Assembly (NCBI GenBank): GCA_046081705.1
Contig: JBJTWK010000049.1
Location: 1 to 22,301, forward strand
Reading direction: 5' to 3'
From: IMCC26256 sp046081705
GTDB taxonomy: Bacteria > Actinomycetota > Acidimicrobiia > IMCC26256
DNA: 22,301 bases
In this document: positions 7,177 to 13,534 of the stretch, piece by piece
Numbering within the stretch: position 1 is the first letter of the stretch
How the letters are laid out: each line of letters starts with the position of its first letter
Notes under the pieces: model-generated
Told to the model about the DNA's origin: nothing
What the model saw: the letters and a program-made list of their open reading frames with translations, nothing else
Databases searched by the model: none
Program-made: the position numbers and the translations under genes

Positions 7177-8184
7177 TCAGTTCCGGGAGGCGGCGATCGC
7201 CTTCGCCCGGGCGATCATCTCGGCCCGGGTCATCGCGACCGCAGGCACGGGTGCGACCGGCGGCGGGGCCTCGGCCGCGTCCATGGCGTCCTGCAACGCG
7301 GCGAACGGGCTGGGCGGTTCGACGCCGAGGTCGGCGGCCCGACGCTCGAGTTCGATGGCCGCCGCGGCACGGGCGCGGGCGACCACGTCGTCGACGTCCG
7401 GTGCCGGCCTGCGCTCGAGCACCTCACGTGCGGCCGCACTCCGGGCCCGGGCCACGAGGTCCTCGCGGACCGGCTCGGCGGAGGTGGGCTCGGTCTCGGG
7501 CGCGGCGGGCGCGACCTTCGCCGCCGCGGCACGGGCCTTGGCCCGGGCGATCTTCTCGGCGCGGGTCTCCGCGGCGGGCGCCGCCTCGGGCGCCGGTGCC
7601 TCCGTGGCCGCAGTGGTCGCGGCGCTCGGACGCGGGGCCACTGCGGGCGTGCGGGCGGGGCGCGGGCTGAGCACCCGACCGAGCGTGAGGGCCGAGATGA
7701 TCACGGTCGTGCCGATCACGACGTAGGCGAACGGCTGGGAGTAGGCGTCGGTGCCGGCCGTGATGAAGTGCGCAGTCGCCACCGCCCACAGCGGGTACGA
7801 GAGGAAGTGCAGGGCCCGCCAGACCTTGAGCGGCATGCGCTTCTTGGCGAGCGAGGTGCCCTGCACCGCAAGGAGCAGGTAGAGGCCGACGACGCCCCAG
7901 GCGACCGGACCCGGCTTCCACGGCGTGTGCATCGGGATGAGGATGTCGCCGAGGGAGAAGCGCGCGTATCCGTCGAGCATGAGGCTCCCGACGTGGACGC
8001 CGACGAGGATCGTTGCGAGCGCGGCGAAGTGCCGGTGGAGGTCGAGCATCCAGGCCGGCTTCGGGAACCGCCCGAGCAGTCGGGTCGTGAGCGAGAGGCC
8101 CCAGATCACGGACAGGGTGAGCACGGCCCAGGCGACGATGCCCGTGGCGCGCGAGATCCACCAGTACGTGCGGGGGTCGAGCAT
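7177..8184 (-). CDS. Ferric-reductase-like haem membrane protein with repeated C-terminal tail
   Basis: A 335-residue protein in two parts. Residues 1-172 hold about five hydrophobic segments (about 13-33, 54-72, 93-110, 124-142, 152-170) and the His pairs H50/H64 and H126/H139. The spacings of 14 and 13 are those of the bis-haem ligands in ferric reductase/NADPH-oxidase membrane domains. There is no flavin or NAD-binding domain, as in MsrQ/YedZ-like proteins, so an electron partner is needed. Residues 173-335 are an Ala/Pro/Glu/Arg-rich tail carrying four degenerate copies of (R)(A/E)(E/D)xIARA(K/R)AxAA. The ATG at 8184 lies 2 nt after the stop of the small upstream gene, so the two form an operon. 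The membrane haem assignment is firm by motif; the tail function is unknown. Confidence 0.78.
   Translation of the reverse strand: MLDPRTYWWISRATGIVAWAVLTLSVIWGLSLTTRLLGRFPKPAWMLDLHRHFAALATILVGVHVGSLMLDGYARFSLGDILIPMHTPWKPGPVAWGVVGLYLLLAVQGTSLAKKRMPLKVWRALHFLSYPLWAVATAHFITAGTDAYSQPFAYVVIGTTVIISALTLGRVLSPRPARTPAVAPRPSAATTAATEAPAPEAAPAAETRAEKIARAKARAAAAKVAPAAPETEPTSAEPVREDLVARARSAAAREVLERRPAPDVDDVVARARAAAAIELERRAADLGVEPPSPFAALQDAMDAAEAPPPVAPVPAVAMTRAEMIARAKAIAASRN
7180..7559 (-). repeat. Four-copy protein repeat in the ferric-reductase-like tail
   Basis: Residues 208-222 (RAEKIARAKARAAAA), 240-252 (REDLVARARSAAA), 264-276 (VDDVVARARAAAA) and 320-332 (RAEMIARAKAIAA) share acidic-x-(I/V)-ARA-(K/R)-A spacing. 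They are separated by Pro/Ala-rich or acidic linkers. They look like short amphipathic, positively charged helices. Confidence 0.6.
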
Positions 8185-8186
8185 GC

Positions 8187-8624
8187 TCAGGACGCCTTGG
8201 TGGTGGTGGTCGGCGGAGCCGTGGTCGGCGTCGGAGCGGGTGCCGGGGCCGGCGTCGGAGCGGCGATCGGCGCGGGAGTCGGTGCGGGCGCGGGGGCCGG
8301 GGCGGCGGTGGGCGCGGGCGTGCTCGCCACCGGGACGGGGGCTGCGGTGCGCACGGCGGCGGTCGCGGTCGGTGCTGCGGTCGGTGCGGGGGGCGCGCCG
8401 GCGGCGGGCGGGGCGACGACCGGGGCCACCGCCGCGAGGCCGGGGTCGCCGGGTGCGGGGGCCGTGATCGGCGCGGCGCCGGTCGGCCCGGCCACGGCGG
8501 GGGTGGTCGCGGTGGCCGGCCCCGCCTGGGCGGCGAACAGCGCGACGAGGCCGAAGGCGCTCGCAGCGGTCAGGCCGTTGACGATGACCCGGGCGGTCGC
8601 GGCGGCGTGGGGGCGCTTGGGCAT
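8187..8624 (-). CDS. Small membrane-anchored Ala/Pro/Thr-rich protein
   Basis: A 145-residue protein. Residues 1-12 are basic (MPKRPHAAATAR), about 13-33 form one hydrophobic segment (signal anchor or signal peptide), and the rest is almost entirely Ala, Pro, Thr, Val and Gly in PAPAPTPAP-like runs ending TTTTKAS. It therefore looks like an exported, extended, disordered stalk with no catalytic domain. ATG 8624 is chosen because the upstream in-frame residues are not hydrophobic and a possible -10 (GATGAT, 8631-8636) sits 6 nt before it. The downstream ferric-reductase-like gene starts 2 nt after its stop. It may be a partner or cell-envelope spacer for that protein. The strong bias could also hide a chance open frame, but the tight spacing and anchor argue for a real gene. 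Confidence 0.6.
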   Translation of the reverse strand: MPKRPHAAATARVIVNGLTAASAFGLVALFAAQAGPATATTPAVAGPTGAAPITAPAPGDPGLAAVAPVVAPPAAGAPPAPTAAPTATAAVRTAAPVPVASTPAPTAAPAPAPAPTPAPIAAPTPAPAPAPTPTTAPPTTTTKAS

Positions 8625-8711
8625 GGCCACATCATCGGTCCGGGCGGGTGAGGAACATGAGCGGTACCCGCCCAAGGTTCGGTAAAGGTCCGGACGCCGG
8701 TGCGGTCCCGG

Positions 8712-9815
8712 TCAGCCGTCGTCGCCGGGCAGCGCGGCCAGCAGGCTCGTGACCCGGGTGTCGAGGGCAGCCGCGTCGGGGGCGGTGACGGTGATGTGGC
8801 CGACCTTGCGACCCCGGCGCGCGGCCTTGGCGTAGTCGTGCAGGGTGGCGCCCGGTATCGCGGCGACGGACGCCGGGTCGGGGAGTCGTCCGATGCAGTT
8901 CACCATCGCCGCCGCGCCCCGGAGATCGGTGGGGCCGAGCGGGAGGTCGAGGACCGCGCGCACGTGGTTCTCGAACTGGCTCGTGGTCGCGCCCTCGATG
9001 GTCCAGTGGCCGGAGTTGTGGACGCGGGGCGCGAACTCGTTCGCCACGAGCGTTCCGTCCACGACGAACAGTTCGAGCGTGAGCACGCCGACGTGGCCGA
9101 GGTCCTGCACGAGCCGGGTCACGTGCTCGATCGCGCTCGCCTCGAGGTCCGGATCGTCGCCCACGACGCGCGAGCGGCGCAGGATGCCGTCCCGGTGCTC
9201 GTTCGTGACGAGGGGCCACGTGCGCACCTCGCCGTCGGCTCGGCGCACCGCGATGATCGACACTTCGCGGTCGAACGGGACGAAGCCCTCGAGGATGAGT
9301 GGTCCGGCGGTCGCGAGTTCGTCGAGCGCGGCCTCGGCGTCCGTCGCGGTCCGCAGCAGCACCTGCCCCTTGCCGTCGTATCCGCCGCGCCGGGTCTTGA
9401 GGATCGCGGGCAGGCCGATTGCCCCGATCGCGTCGCGCAACGACGCGGGATCGTCGACCGGAGCGTGCGGCGCGACCGGGATGCCGAGGCCCGCGAGCCG
9501 GGTCTTCTCGACGAGGCGGTCCTGGGAGGTCTCGAGCGGATCCACCCCCGGATGGACCGGGATCCCCGCGTCGAGCAGCGCCCGCACGGTCCCGGCGGGG
9601 ACGCCCTCCCACTCGTAGGTCACGGCGTCGGCGCCCCGGGCGAACGCGACGATCGCGTCGACCGAGTCGAGCGCCGCCGTCGTGAGTGGTCCGACCCGGC
9701 CGGCGGTGGCGTCCGGGCTCGGATCGAGGAATCGCACTGCGGCACCCAGATCGCGTGCCGCGAGCCCGAGCATCCACCCGAGCTGCCCGCCGCCGAGCAC
9801 CGCGAGCGTCGTCAC
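8712..9815 (-). CDS. purK: N5-carboxyaminoimidazole ribonucleotide synthase (PurK)
   Basis: A 367-residue ATP-grasp enzyme of standard PurK length. It converts AIR, ATP and bicarbonate to N5-CAIR in de novo purine synthesis. The N-terminal TTLAVLGGGQLGWMLG binds nucleotide. ATP-grasp signatures include ILKTRRGGYDGKGQ, the EGFVPFDREVSII segment, GVLTLELFV and NEFAPRVHNSGHWTIEGATTSQFENHVRA. GTG 9815 is the start: homology begins exactly there and it overlaps the stop of the LemA-like gene as GTGA, implying coupling. The partner gene purE, often adjacent, is not in the window. Much longer in-frame extensions upstream overlap the LemA-like gene and show no PurK similarity. Confidence 0.93.
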   Translation of the reverse strand: MTTLAVLGGGQLGWMLGLAARDLGAAVRFLDPSPDATAGRVGPLTTAALDSVDAIVAFARGADAVTYEWEGVPAGTVRALLDAGIPVHPGVDPLETSQDRLVEKTRLAGLGIPVAPHAPVDDPASLRDAIGAIGLPAILKTRRGGYDGKGQVLLRTATDAEAALDELATAGPLILEGFVPFDREVSIIAVRRADGEVRTWPLVTNEHRDGILRRSRVVGDDPDLEASAIEHVTRLVQDLGHVGVLTLELFVVDGTLVANEFAPRVHNSGHWTIEGATTSQFENHVRAVLDLPLGPTDLRGAAAMVNCIGRLPDPASVAAIPGATLHDYAKAARRGRKVGHITVTAPDAAALDTRVTSLLAALPGDDG

Positions 9816-10360
9816 GGGGTGACGGGGAGGTACACGGGCCGGGCCTCGAAGCCCCCGACCGCGACGGCGAGGCGACGCAGGATCCCGCGACGGGCCGCGT
9901 CGTAGGCGTCGACCGCGTCGGTGTTCGCCCGGACGAGGCGCGGCGCGGGCAGGGCCCGGTCGTACTGCACGTACGCCGCGGTGAGCGCGCCCGACGACTG
10001 CAGGGCCGGCGTGGCGCCGACGAGCGCGCGGGTGCGCGCGACGTCGCCCTCCATGACGTTGGCGGTGTCGGTGAGGGCGACGGGGTCGTCGCCCCTTGCG
10101 ACCACGTTCCAGCGGGCGAGTGCGCTGCGCAGTGACCGCACCGGCGTGCGGTCGCGCGCCCCGGCCTGTTCGAGCGCCGCCAGGATCGAGGGGACGGTCG
10201 CGTACCGGGCGTCGAGGCTCGGTCGCAGGTCGGCGAAGGCCGCATCCGCCGCAGCCCGGCGGTCGGTCAGGGTGCGGCGGGGGAGCACCACCCCGAGCGC
10301 AAGGGCGCCGAGGAGGAGGGCGACGATGACGACGGTGAGGGGTCGACGGGAGCGCGGCAT
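9812..10360 (-). CDS. LemA-like membrane-anchored protein
   Basis: A 182-residue protein with a basic N-terminus (MPRSRRP), a single hydrophobic segment at about 8-25 and a soluble alpha-helical remainder. The start of the helical part (ADAAFADLRPSLDARYATVPSILAALEQAG) resembles the LemA signature, where a helix runs from a membrane anchor through x-QLxxRxxLIPNLV; here that pattern is diverged. LemA proteins have poorly known envelope roles. ATG 10360 is chosen because the anchor starts there. A TACCGT hexamer (10372-10377, minus strand) ends 11 nt upstream. The stop overlaps the purK GTG by 4 nt, an unusual pairing with no obvious functional link. Alternative: a lineage-specific anchored helical protein unrelated to LemA. 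Confidence 0.55.
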   Translation of the reverse strand: MPRSRRPLTVVIVALLLGALALGVVLPRRTLTDRRAAADAAFADLRPSLDARYATVPSILAALEQAGARDRTPVRSLRSALARWNVVARGDDPVALTDTANVMEGDVARTRALVGATPALQSSGALTAAYVQYDRALPAPRLVRANTDAVDAYDAARRGILRRLAVAVGGFEARPVYLPVTP

Positions 10361-10443
10361 GGGCGTGGCTGACGGTACCCGCCCGGCGCGCCGGCATCCG
10401 TGACGCTCGCCGATCGACCCTTGGCGGCGTGAGCGCATCCCGT

Positions 10444-10449
10444 TACGGT
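10444..10449 (+). promoter_or_regulatory. -10 hexamer TACGGT for leaderless nuclease gene
   Basis: TACGGT ends 7 nt before the ATG at 10457, with no ribosome-binding site between. It sits in the 96-bp divergent gap opposite the LemA-like gene. Confidence 0.55.
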
Positions 10450-10456
10450 CCGGGCC

Positions 10457-10969
10457 ATGCGCAGGATCTCCGGGTCCGCCGCGCTCCTCGCGGCCTCGGC
10501 GCTCGTCGCCCTCGTGCTCATCGCCCCGATCTCGGCCGTCCGGCGGGCGTTCGGCGGCGCGCAGATCGGTACCGTCGTGCGCACGATCGACGGCGACACC
10601 ATCGACGTGCGCCTGGGGTCGCGGGTCCAGCGGGTCCGCCTCATCGGGGTCGACACCCCGGAGACGAAGGCGCCGGGGCGTCCGGTGGGCTGCTTCGGGC
10701 CGGAGGCGGCCGCGTTCACGGCGGTGGTGCTCACCGGCGCTCGGGTCCGGCTCGAGGACGACGTCGAGCGCACCGACCGCTACGGCCGCCGCCTCGCGTA
10801 CGTGCACGTCGACGGCCTCCGGTTCAACGACGTGCTGCTCGCGCGCGGGTACGCGCGCCTGCTCGTGATCCCGCCGAACGGCACCCACGCGCGCGAACTC
10901 CTCGCTCGTGAGATGGCGGCCCGGCGAGCCGGGCGCGGCCTCTGGGGGGCGTGCCCCGGCGCTCGCTGA
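10457..10969 (+). CDS. Thermonuclease-family (SNase-like) nuclease, exported or anchored
   Basis: A 170-residue protein. Residues about 7-27 are hydrophobic, preceded by MRRISGS, consistent with a signal peptide or anchor. Residues 37-165 are a staphylococcal-nuclease OB-fold domain. Catalytic and Ca2+-site residues are aligned: D45 in RTIDGDT (D21 of SNase), R61 in VRLIGVDTPET (R35), D66-T67 (D40-T41), E69 (E43) and R111 in RTDRYGRRLAY (R87). It likely degrades nucleic acids outside the membrane or in the envelope. ATG 10457 gives the export signal and fits the TACGGT hexamer 7 nt upstream. It converges with the helicase gene across an 89-bp repeat-hairpin region. Confidence 0.88.
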   Translation: MRRISGSAALLAASALVALVLIAPISAVRRAFGGAQIGTVVRTIDGDTIDVRLGSRVQRVRLIGVDTPETKAPGRPVGCFGPEAAAFTAVVLTGARVRLEDDVERTDRYGRRLAYVHVDGLRFNDVLLARGYARLLVIPPNGTHARELLAREMAARRAGRGLWGACPGAR

Positions 10970-10984
10970 ACCGCGGGTCGCGCC

Positions 10985-11076
10985 ATCGCCTCACGCGTGG
11001 TCGGCGGCGGGTGGGATGGTCGCCGCACGAATGCTCGGCGACGGGTGGGATGGTCGCCTCACGCATGTTCGGCGAC
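10985..11076 (-). repeat. 34-bp tandem repeat copying the helicase gene 3' end, with hairpins
   Basis: Minus-strand copies are 11043-11076, 11009-11042 (31 of 34 identical by eye) and a partial copy 10985-11008 (about 20 of 24). Each starts in the last codons of the helicase (Val-Ala-Glu-His-Ala-stop in copy 1). Between copies 1 and 2 lies the hairpin GGCGAC, loop of 10, GTCGCC (11037-11058). A second, with one mismatch, lies at 11003-11024. They sit between convergent genes and may serve as a two-way terminator. Confidence 0.85.
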
Positions 11077-13062
11077 GATGCCCAGGACTGCGTCGCCGTA
11101 GCGGTCGGCCTTGGCGGGGCCGATGCCCGGCACGTCGAGGAGGGCCGCGGGGTCGACCGGGCGGTGGGTCGCGATCGCCCGCAGGGTCTTGTCGTCGAAC
11201 ACGGTGTAAGCGGCCTTGATGTCGTGGGCCCGGCACCAGGAGCGGCGCCAGTCGCGCAGGGCCTCGAACAGCGGCACGTCGTCCTCGCCGAGGTCGCCGG
11301 CGTCGATGCCCTTGAGTTTCGCCCGTGCGGCGGCCGCACCCTTGCGGTTGACGTCGGCCCCCGTGATCTCCTCGAGGGAACGCCCGGTGGCCGCGGCCTC
11401 GACGAGGTCGAGCAGCGGCGACCGGGAGCGTCGTGCGGTGCGCTCGCCGAACGCGCGGCTCGTGGCGTGGCTGCAGTGGAGCCATCGGCGGGACCGGCTC
11501 AGCGCCACGTAGAGCAGGCGCGACTCCTCGGCGAGTTCGCTCGCCTTCCCCTCGGCGTGCTTGATCGGGACGAACCCCGCCTCGAGGCCGGTGACCCAGA
11601 CCGTCTCCCACTCGAGGCCCTTGGCCGCGTGGAAGGTGAGCAGTTCGAGCGCGTCCGCGCCGGCGACGTCGTCGTTGCGGAGCGCGGCGGACAGGAAGCC
11701 GAGGAACCCCTCGACGCTCCCGATGCCGCCCTCGGCCGCGAGGTACTCACGACCGAGCGACGCGAGCGCCTCGGCGTGCTCGCGCACCTCCTCCGGCGAC
11801 TCCTCGGCGTCGGACTGCAGATCGATGAGCGCCTCGGCGAAGGTGCGGGCTCCGCCACCCGCGGTGGCGCGCATGCCGGCGAGGAGATCCTTGACCTCGG
11901 GGCGGTCGAGGAACGCCGAGCCCCCGCGGACCCGGTACGGGACGCCGACCCGCTTGCACTCCTCCTCGAACGCGAGCGACTGCGCGTTCGTGCGGTAGAG
12001 CACCGCCATCGAACGCCAGGGCCGCTCGCCCGAGTGCACGGACCGCGCCGCGCCCACGACCGCGCGTGCCTCCTCCCGCTCCGACTCGTACGCGGTGACG
12101 GTGGGTGCCGGGCCGTCGGGCTTCGGTGTGCTGACCTCGAGCCGGGAACGAGATGCCGGCAGCACCGAGCGGCTCGTGACGACCACCTGCGGAGTCGAGC
12201 GGTAGTTGAACCGCAGGCGGACGGTGGTCGCACCGGGGAAGTGCTGGTCGAGGTCGTCGAGGTAGCGCGGATCGGCGCCGGCGAAGCCGTAGATGGCCTG
12301 ATCGGGGTCGCCGACCACGCACAGGTCGACACCGACGCCGGGGGTGCCCTCGCCGAGCCAGGTCTCGAGGAGACGGAACTGGGATCGGTTGGTGTCCTGG
12401 AACTCGTCGACGAACAGGTGGCGGAACCGCCAGCGCTGTGCGTGCGCGAACTCGGGGTCGCGCTCCATCTCGAGCCGCATGCGGATGAGGAGATCGTCGA
12501 AGTCGATGAGGTCGCGCCGGTGCTTCTCGGCCTCGTACCGCTCGTAGATGGCGGCGATGCGCTCGACCTGTGGGACCTCGCGCGCAGATGCGGCCACGGC
12601 GTCGAGGTACCGGGGCGGCGCGATGAGCCGGGCCTTGGCCCACTCGATCTCGGCGGCGACGTCGGGGATGCGGAGCCGGTCGTTGTCGCGACGCCCGAGC
12701 AGCGGCCCGATGATGCGGGCCTTCGACGCGAGCACCGTGGGCATGACGGTGTTGCGGTCGGCGGCGCGCCGGCGCAGTTGGGCGAGCGCGATCGAGTGGA
12801 AGGTGCCGGCCGCGACCCCCTCGGTGACGCCGAGGCGGGCGAGCCGGTCGCGCAGCTCGGCCGCGGCCTTGCGGGTGAAGGTGAGGGCGAGCACCCGGCC
12901 GGGCGCGATGGCGCCGGTCGCCGACTGCCACGCGATGCGGTGCGTGAGCACACGGGTCTTGCCCGATCCGGCTCCGGCGTGGATCGCCAGGGGACGGGCC
13001 TCGGTCGTGACCGCCTCGCGCTGCGAGGGATCGAGACCCTCGAGGAGTGCGTCGGCGTCCAT
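11059..13062 (-). CDS. uvrD2: UvrD/PcrA-type superfamily 1A helicase with HRDC domain (UvrD2-like)
   Basis: A 667-residue ATP-dependent 3'-5' DNA helicase, likely in DNA repair. Motifs in order: Q-motif LDPSQREAV (10-18), Walker A AGAGSGKT (29-36), LTFTRKAAAEL (60-70), AGTFHSIAL (85-93), DEFQD (219-223), VVGDPDQAIYGF (249-260), FNYRST (285-290), TFHAAKGLEW (476-485) and LYVALSRSRRWL (517-528). A C-terminal HRDC-like domain (about 595-665) includes LFEALRDWRR and LLDVPGIGPAKADRYG. This layout matches mycobacterial UvrD2. The cysteine cluster that links helicase and HRDC parts in UvrD2 is not seen: only C530 and C610 occur there. ATG 13062 is set by motif distance and a TAGGGT 8 nt upstream. 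Confidence 0.9.
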   Translation of the reverse strand: MDADALLEGLDPSQREAVTTEARPLAIHAGAGSGKTRVLTHRIAWQSATGAIAPGRVLALTFTRKAAAELRDRLARLGVTEGVAAGTFHSIALAQLRRRAADRNTVMPTVLASKARIIGPLLGRRDNDRLRIPDVAAEIEWAKARLIAPPRYLDAVAASAREVPQVERIAAIYERYEAEKHRRDLIDFDDLLIRMRLEMERDPEFAHAQRWRFRHLFVDEFQDTNRSQFRLLETWLGEGTPGVGVDLCVVGDPDQAIYGFAGADPRYLDDLDQHFPGATTVRLRFNYRSTPQVVVTSRSVLPASRSRLEVSTPKPDGPAPTVTAYESEREEARAVVGAARSVHSGERPWRSMAVLYRTNAQSLAFEEECKRVGVPYRVRGGSAFLDRPEVKDLLAGMRATAGGGARTFAEALIDLQSDAEESPEEVREHAEALASLGREYLAAEGGIGSVEGFLGFLSAALRNDDVAGADALELLTFHAAKGLEWETVWVTGLEAGFVPIKHAEGKASELAEESRLLYVALSRSRRWLHCSHATSRAFGERTARRSRSPLLDLVEAAATGRSLEEITGADVNRKGAAAARAKLKGIDAGDLGEDDVPLFEALRDWRRSWCRAHDIKAAYTVFDDKTLRAIATHRPVDPAALLDVPGIGPAKADRYGDAVLGIVAEHA

Positions 13063-13070
13063 GGCCTGCG

Positions 13071-13076
13071 ACCCTA
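13071..13076 (-). promoter_or_regulatory. -10 hexamer TAGGGT for leaderless helicase gene
   Basis: On the minus strand TAGGGT ends 8 nt before the ATG at 13062. It overlaps the far end of the candidate structured RNA, so the helicase may have its own promoter downstream of that RNA. Confidence 0.55.
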
Positions 13077-13086
13077 CCGGCGGCCT

Positions 13087-13382
13087 CGGACACGCCCCTG
13101 CAGGCCTCCGGGGACGGGAACGGCCCCGAGTAGCCTCCGCCGCTGACGCGACGCCGGTCTCCTCGGGGCCCGCTCCGCACTGCGACCGTCGGCGCCGGTC
13201 TCGACGCCTCCGGGCTCTCGCCCCTCAGCTCCACCGTCGCTCCGAGCGGGTGCTCGCCCGACCCGGAGGTCCGGCCTCTCCCGCCCGCACTCGCAGGCCC
13301 GGTCGTCCGTCGGTCCCCGCCGCCTCCACCTCCGGGTCGCCCCGGCGCTTCGACTGCGGATCACCCCTCGGGTTGTCCGGCA
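13087..13382 (-). ncRNA. Candidate structured RNA of about 300 nt, family not recognised
   Basis: This occupies most of the only long gene-free stretch (13063-13534). A well-spaced promoter precedes it, and its ends pair: TGTCCG 13374-13379 with CGGACA 13087-13092. Inside are a perfect 12-bp pairing (13259-13270 with 13328-13339), a perfect 9-bp pairing (13122-13130 with 13162-13170), a GGGC-GAGA-GCCC hairpin with a GNRA-type loop (13212-13223), CGAGC-ACCC-GCTCG (13243-13256) and GACCG/CGGTC (13184-13200). GGAG occurs about ten times on the RNA strand. I checked for RNase P, tmRNA and SRP RNA signatures and saw none. It could be a 6S- or Ms1-like RNA, an unknown RNA, or a leader of the helicase gene. 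The open frame on this strand (13074-13457) is low-complexity Arg/Gly/Pro and not protein-like. Confidence 0.4.
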
Positions 13383-13388
13383 CGTCGC

Positions 13389-13417
13389 AACGTACGGGAC
13401 GCGCCCGGGTGCGTCAA
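13389..13417 (-). promoter_or_regulatory. Sigma-70-type promoter TTGACG-17-TACGTT
   Basis: Minus strand: -35 TTGACG (13412-13417), a 17-nt spacer, -10 TACGTT (13389-13394). The predicted transcription start is near 13382, just before the outer stem of the candidate RNA. This is the only promoter in the window where I see both boxes clearly. Confidence 0.55.
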
Positions 13418-13520
13418 CCGATTTCCCGACGCGGTGGACCGACGGGTGTCCGTTCACGCGCGGTGTGCACCCCGTGCGCGCGATGCGCGCGCTCCACCGC
13501 CGCGGAGCGCGCGCGGTGGC

Positions 13521-13526
13521 TAGGGT
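13521..13526 (+). promoter_or_regulatory. -10 hexamer TAGGGT for leaderless FAD oxidase gene
   Basis: TAGGGT ends 8 nt before the GTG at 13535 with no ribosome-binding site between. It decides the start within a much longer open frame. Confidence 0.6.
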
Positions 13527-13534
13527 CTCGGGCC

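Noticed and set aside
8200..8500. GC-rich short repeats resembling a minisatellite
   Set aside because: Explained by codons for Ala/Pro/Thr runs in the small membrane-anchored protein.
6553..8685. Long plus-strand open frame of about 710 codons
   Set aside because: It is antisense to the ferric-reductase-like and Pro-rich genes and out of frame with the racemase; low-complexity, as expected for shadow frames at this GC.
10951..13146. Plus-strand open frame of about 731 codons
   Set aside because: It is the antisense shadow of the helicase gene, which has every expected motif in order.
13074..13457. Minus-strand open frame of 127 codons in the gene-free stretch
   Set aside because: Arg/Gly/Pro-rich with no motif or codon pattern; the stem pairing and promoter fit an RNA better.
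13063..13534. RNase P RNA, tmRNA or SRP RNA in the gene-free stretch
   Set aside because: The GAGGAAAGTCC and ACAGAACCCGG motifs of RNase P, the tRNA-like ends of tmRNA and the SRP tetraloop region were looked for and not seen; CCGCCTCCACC on the plus strand only superficially recalls a tmRNA 3' end.
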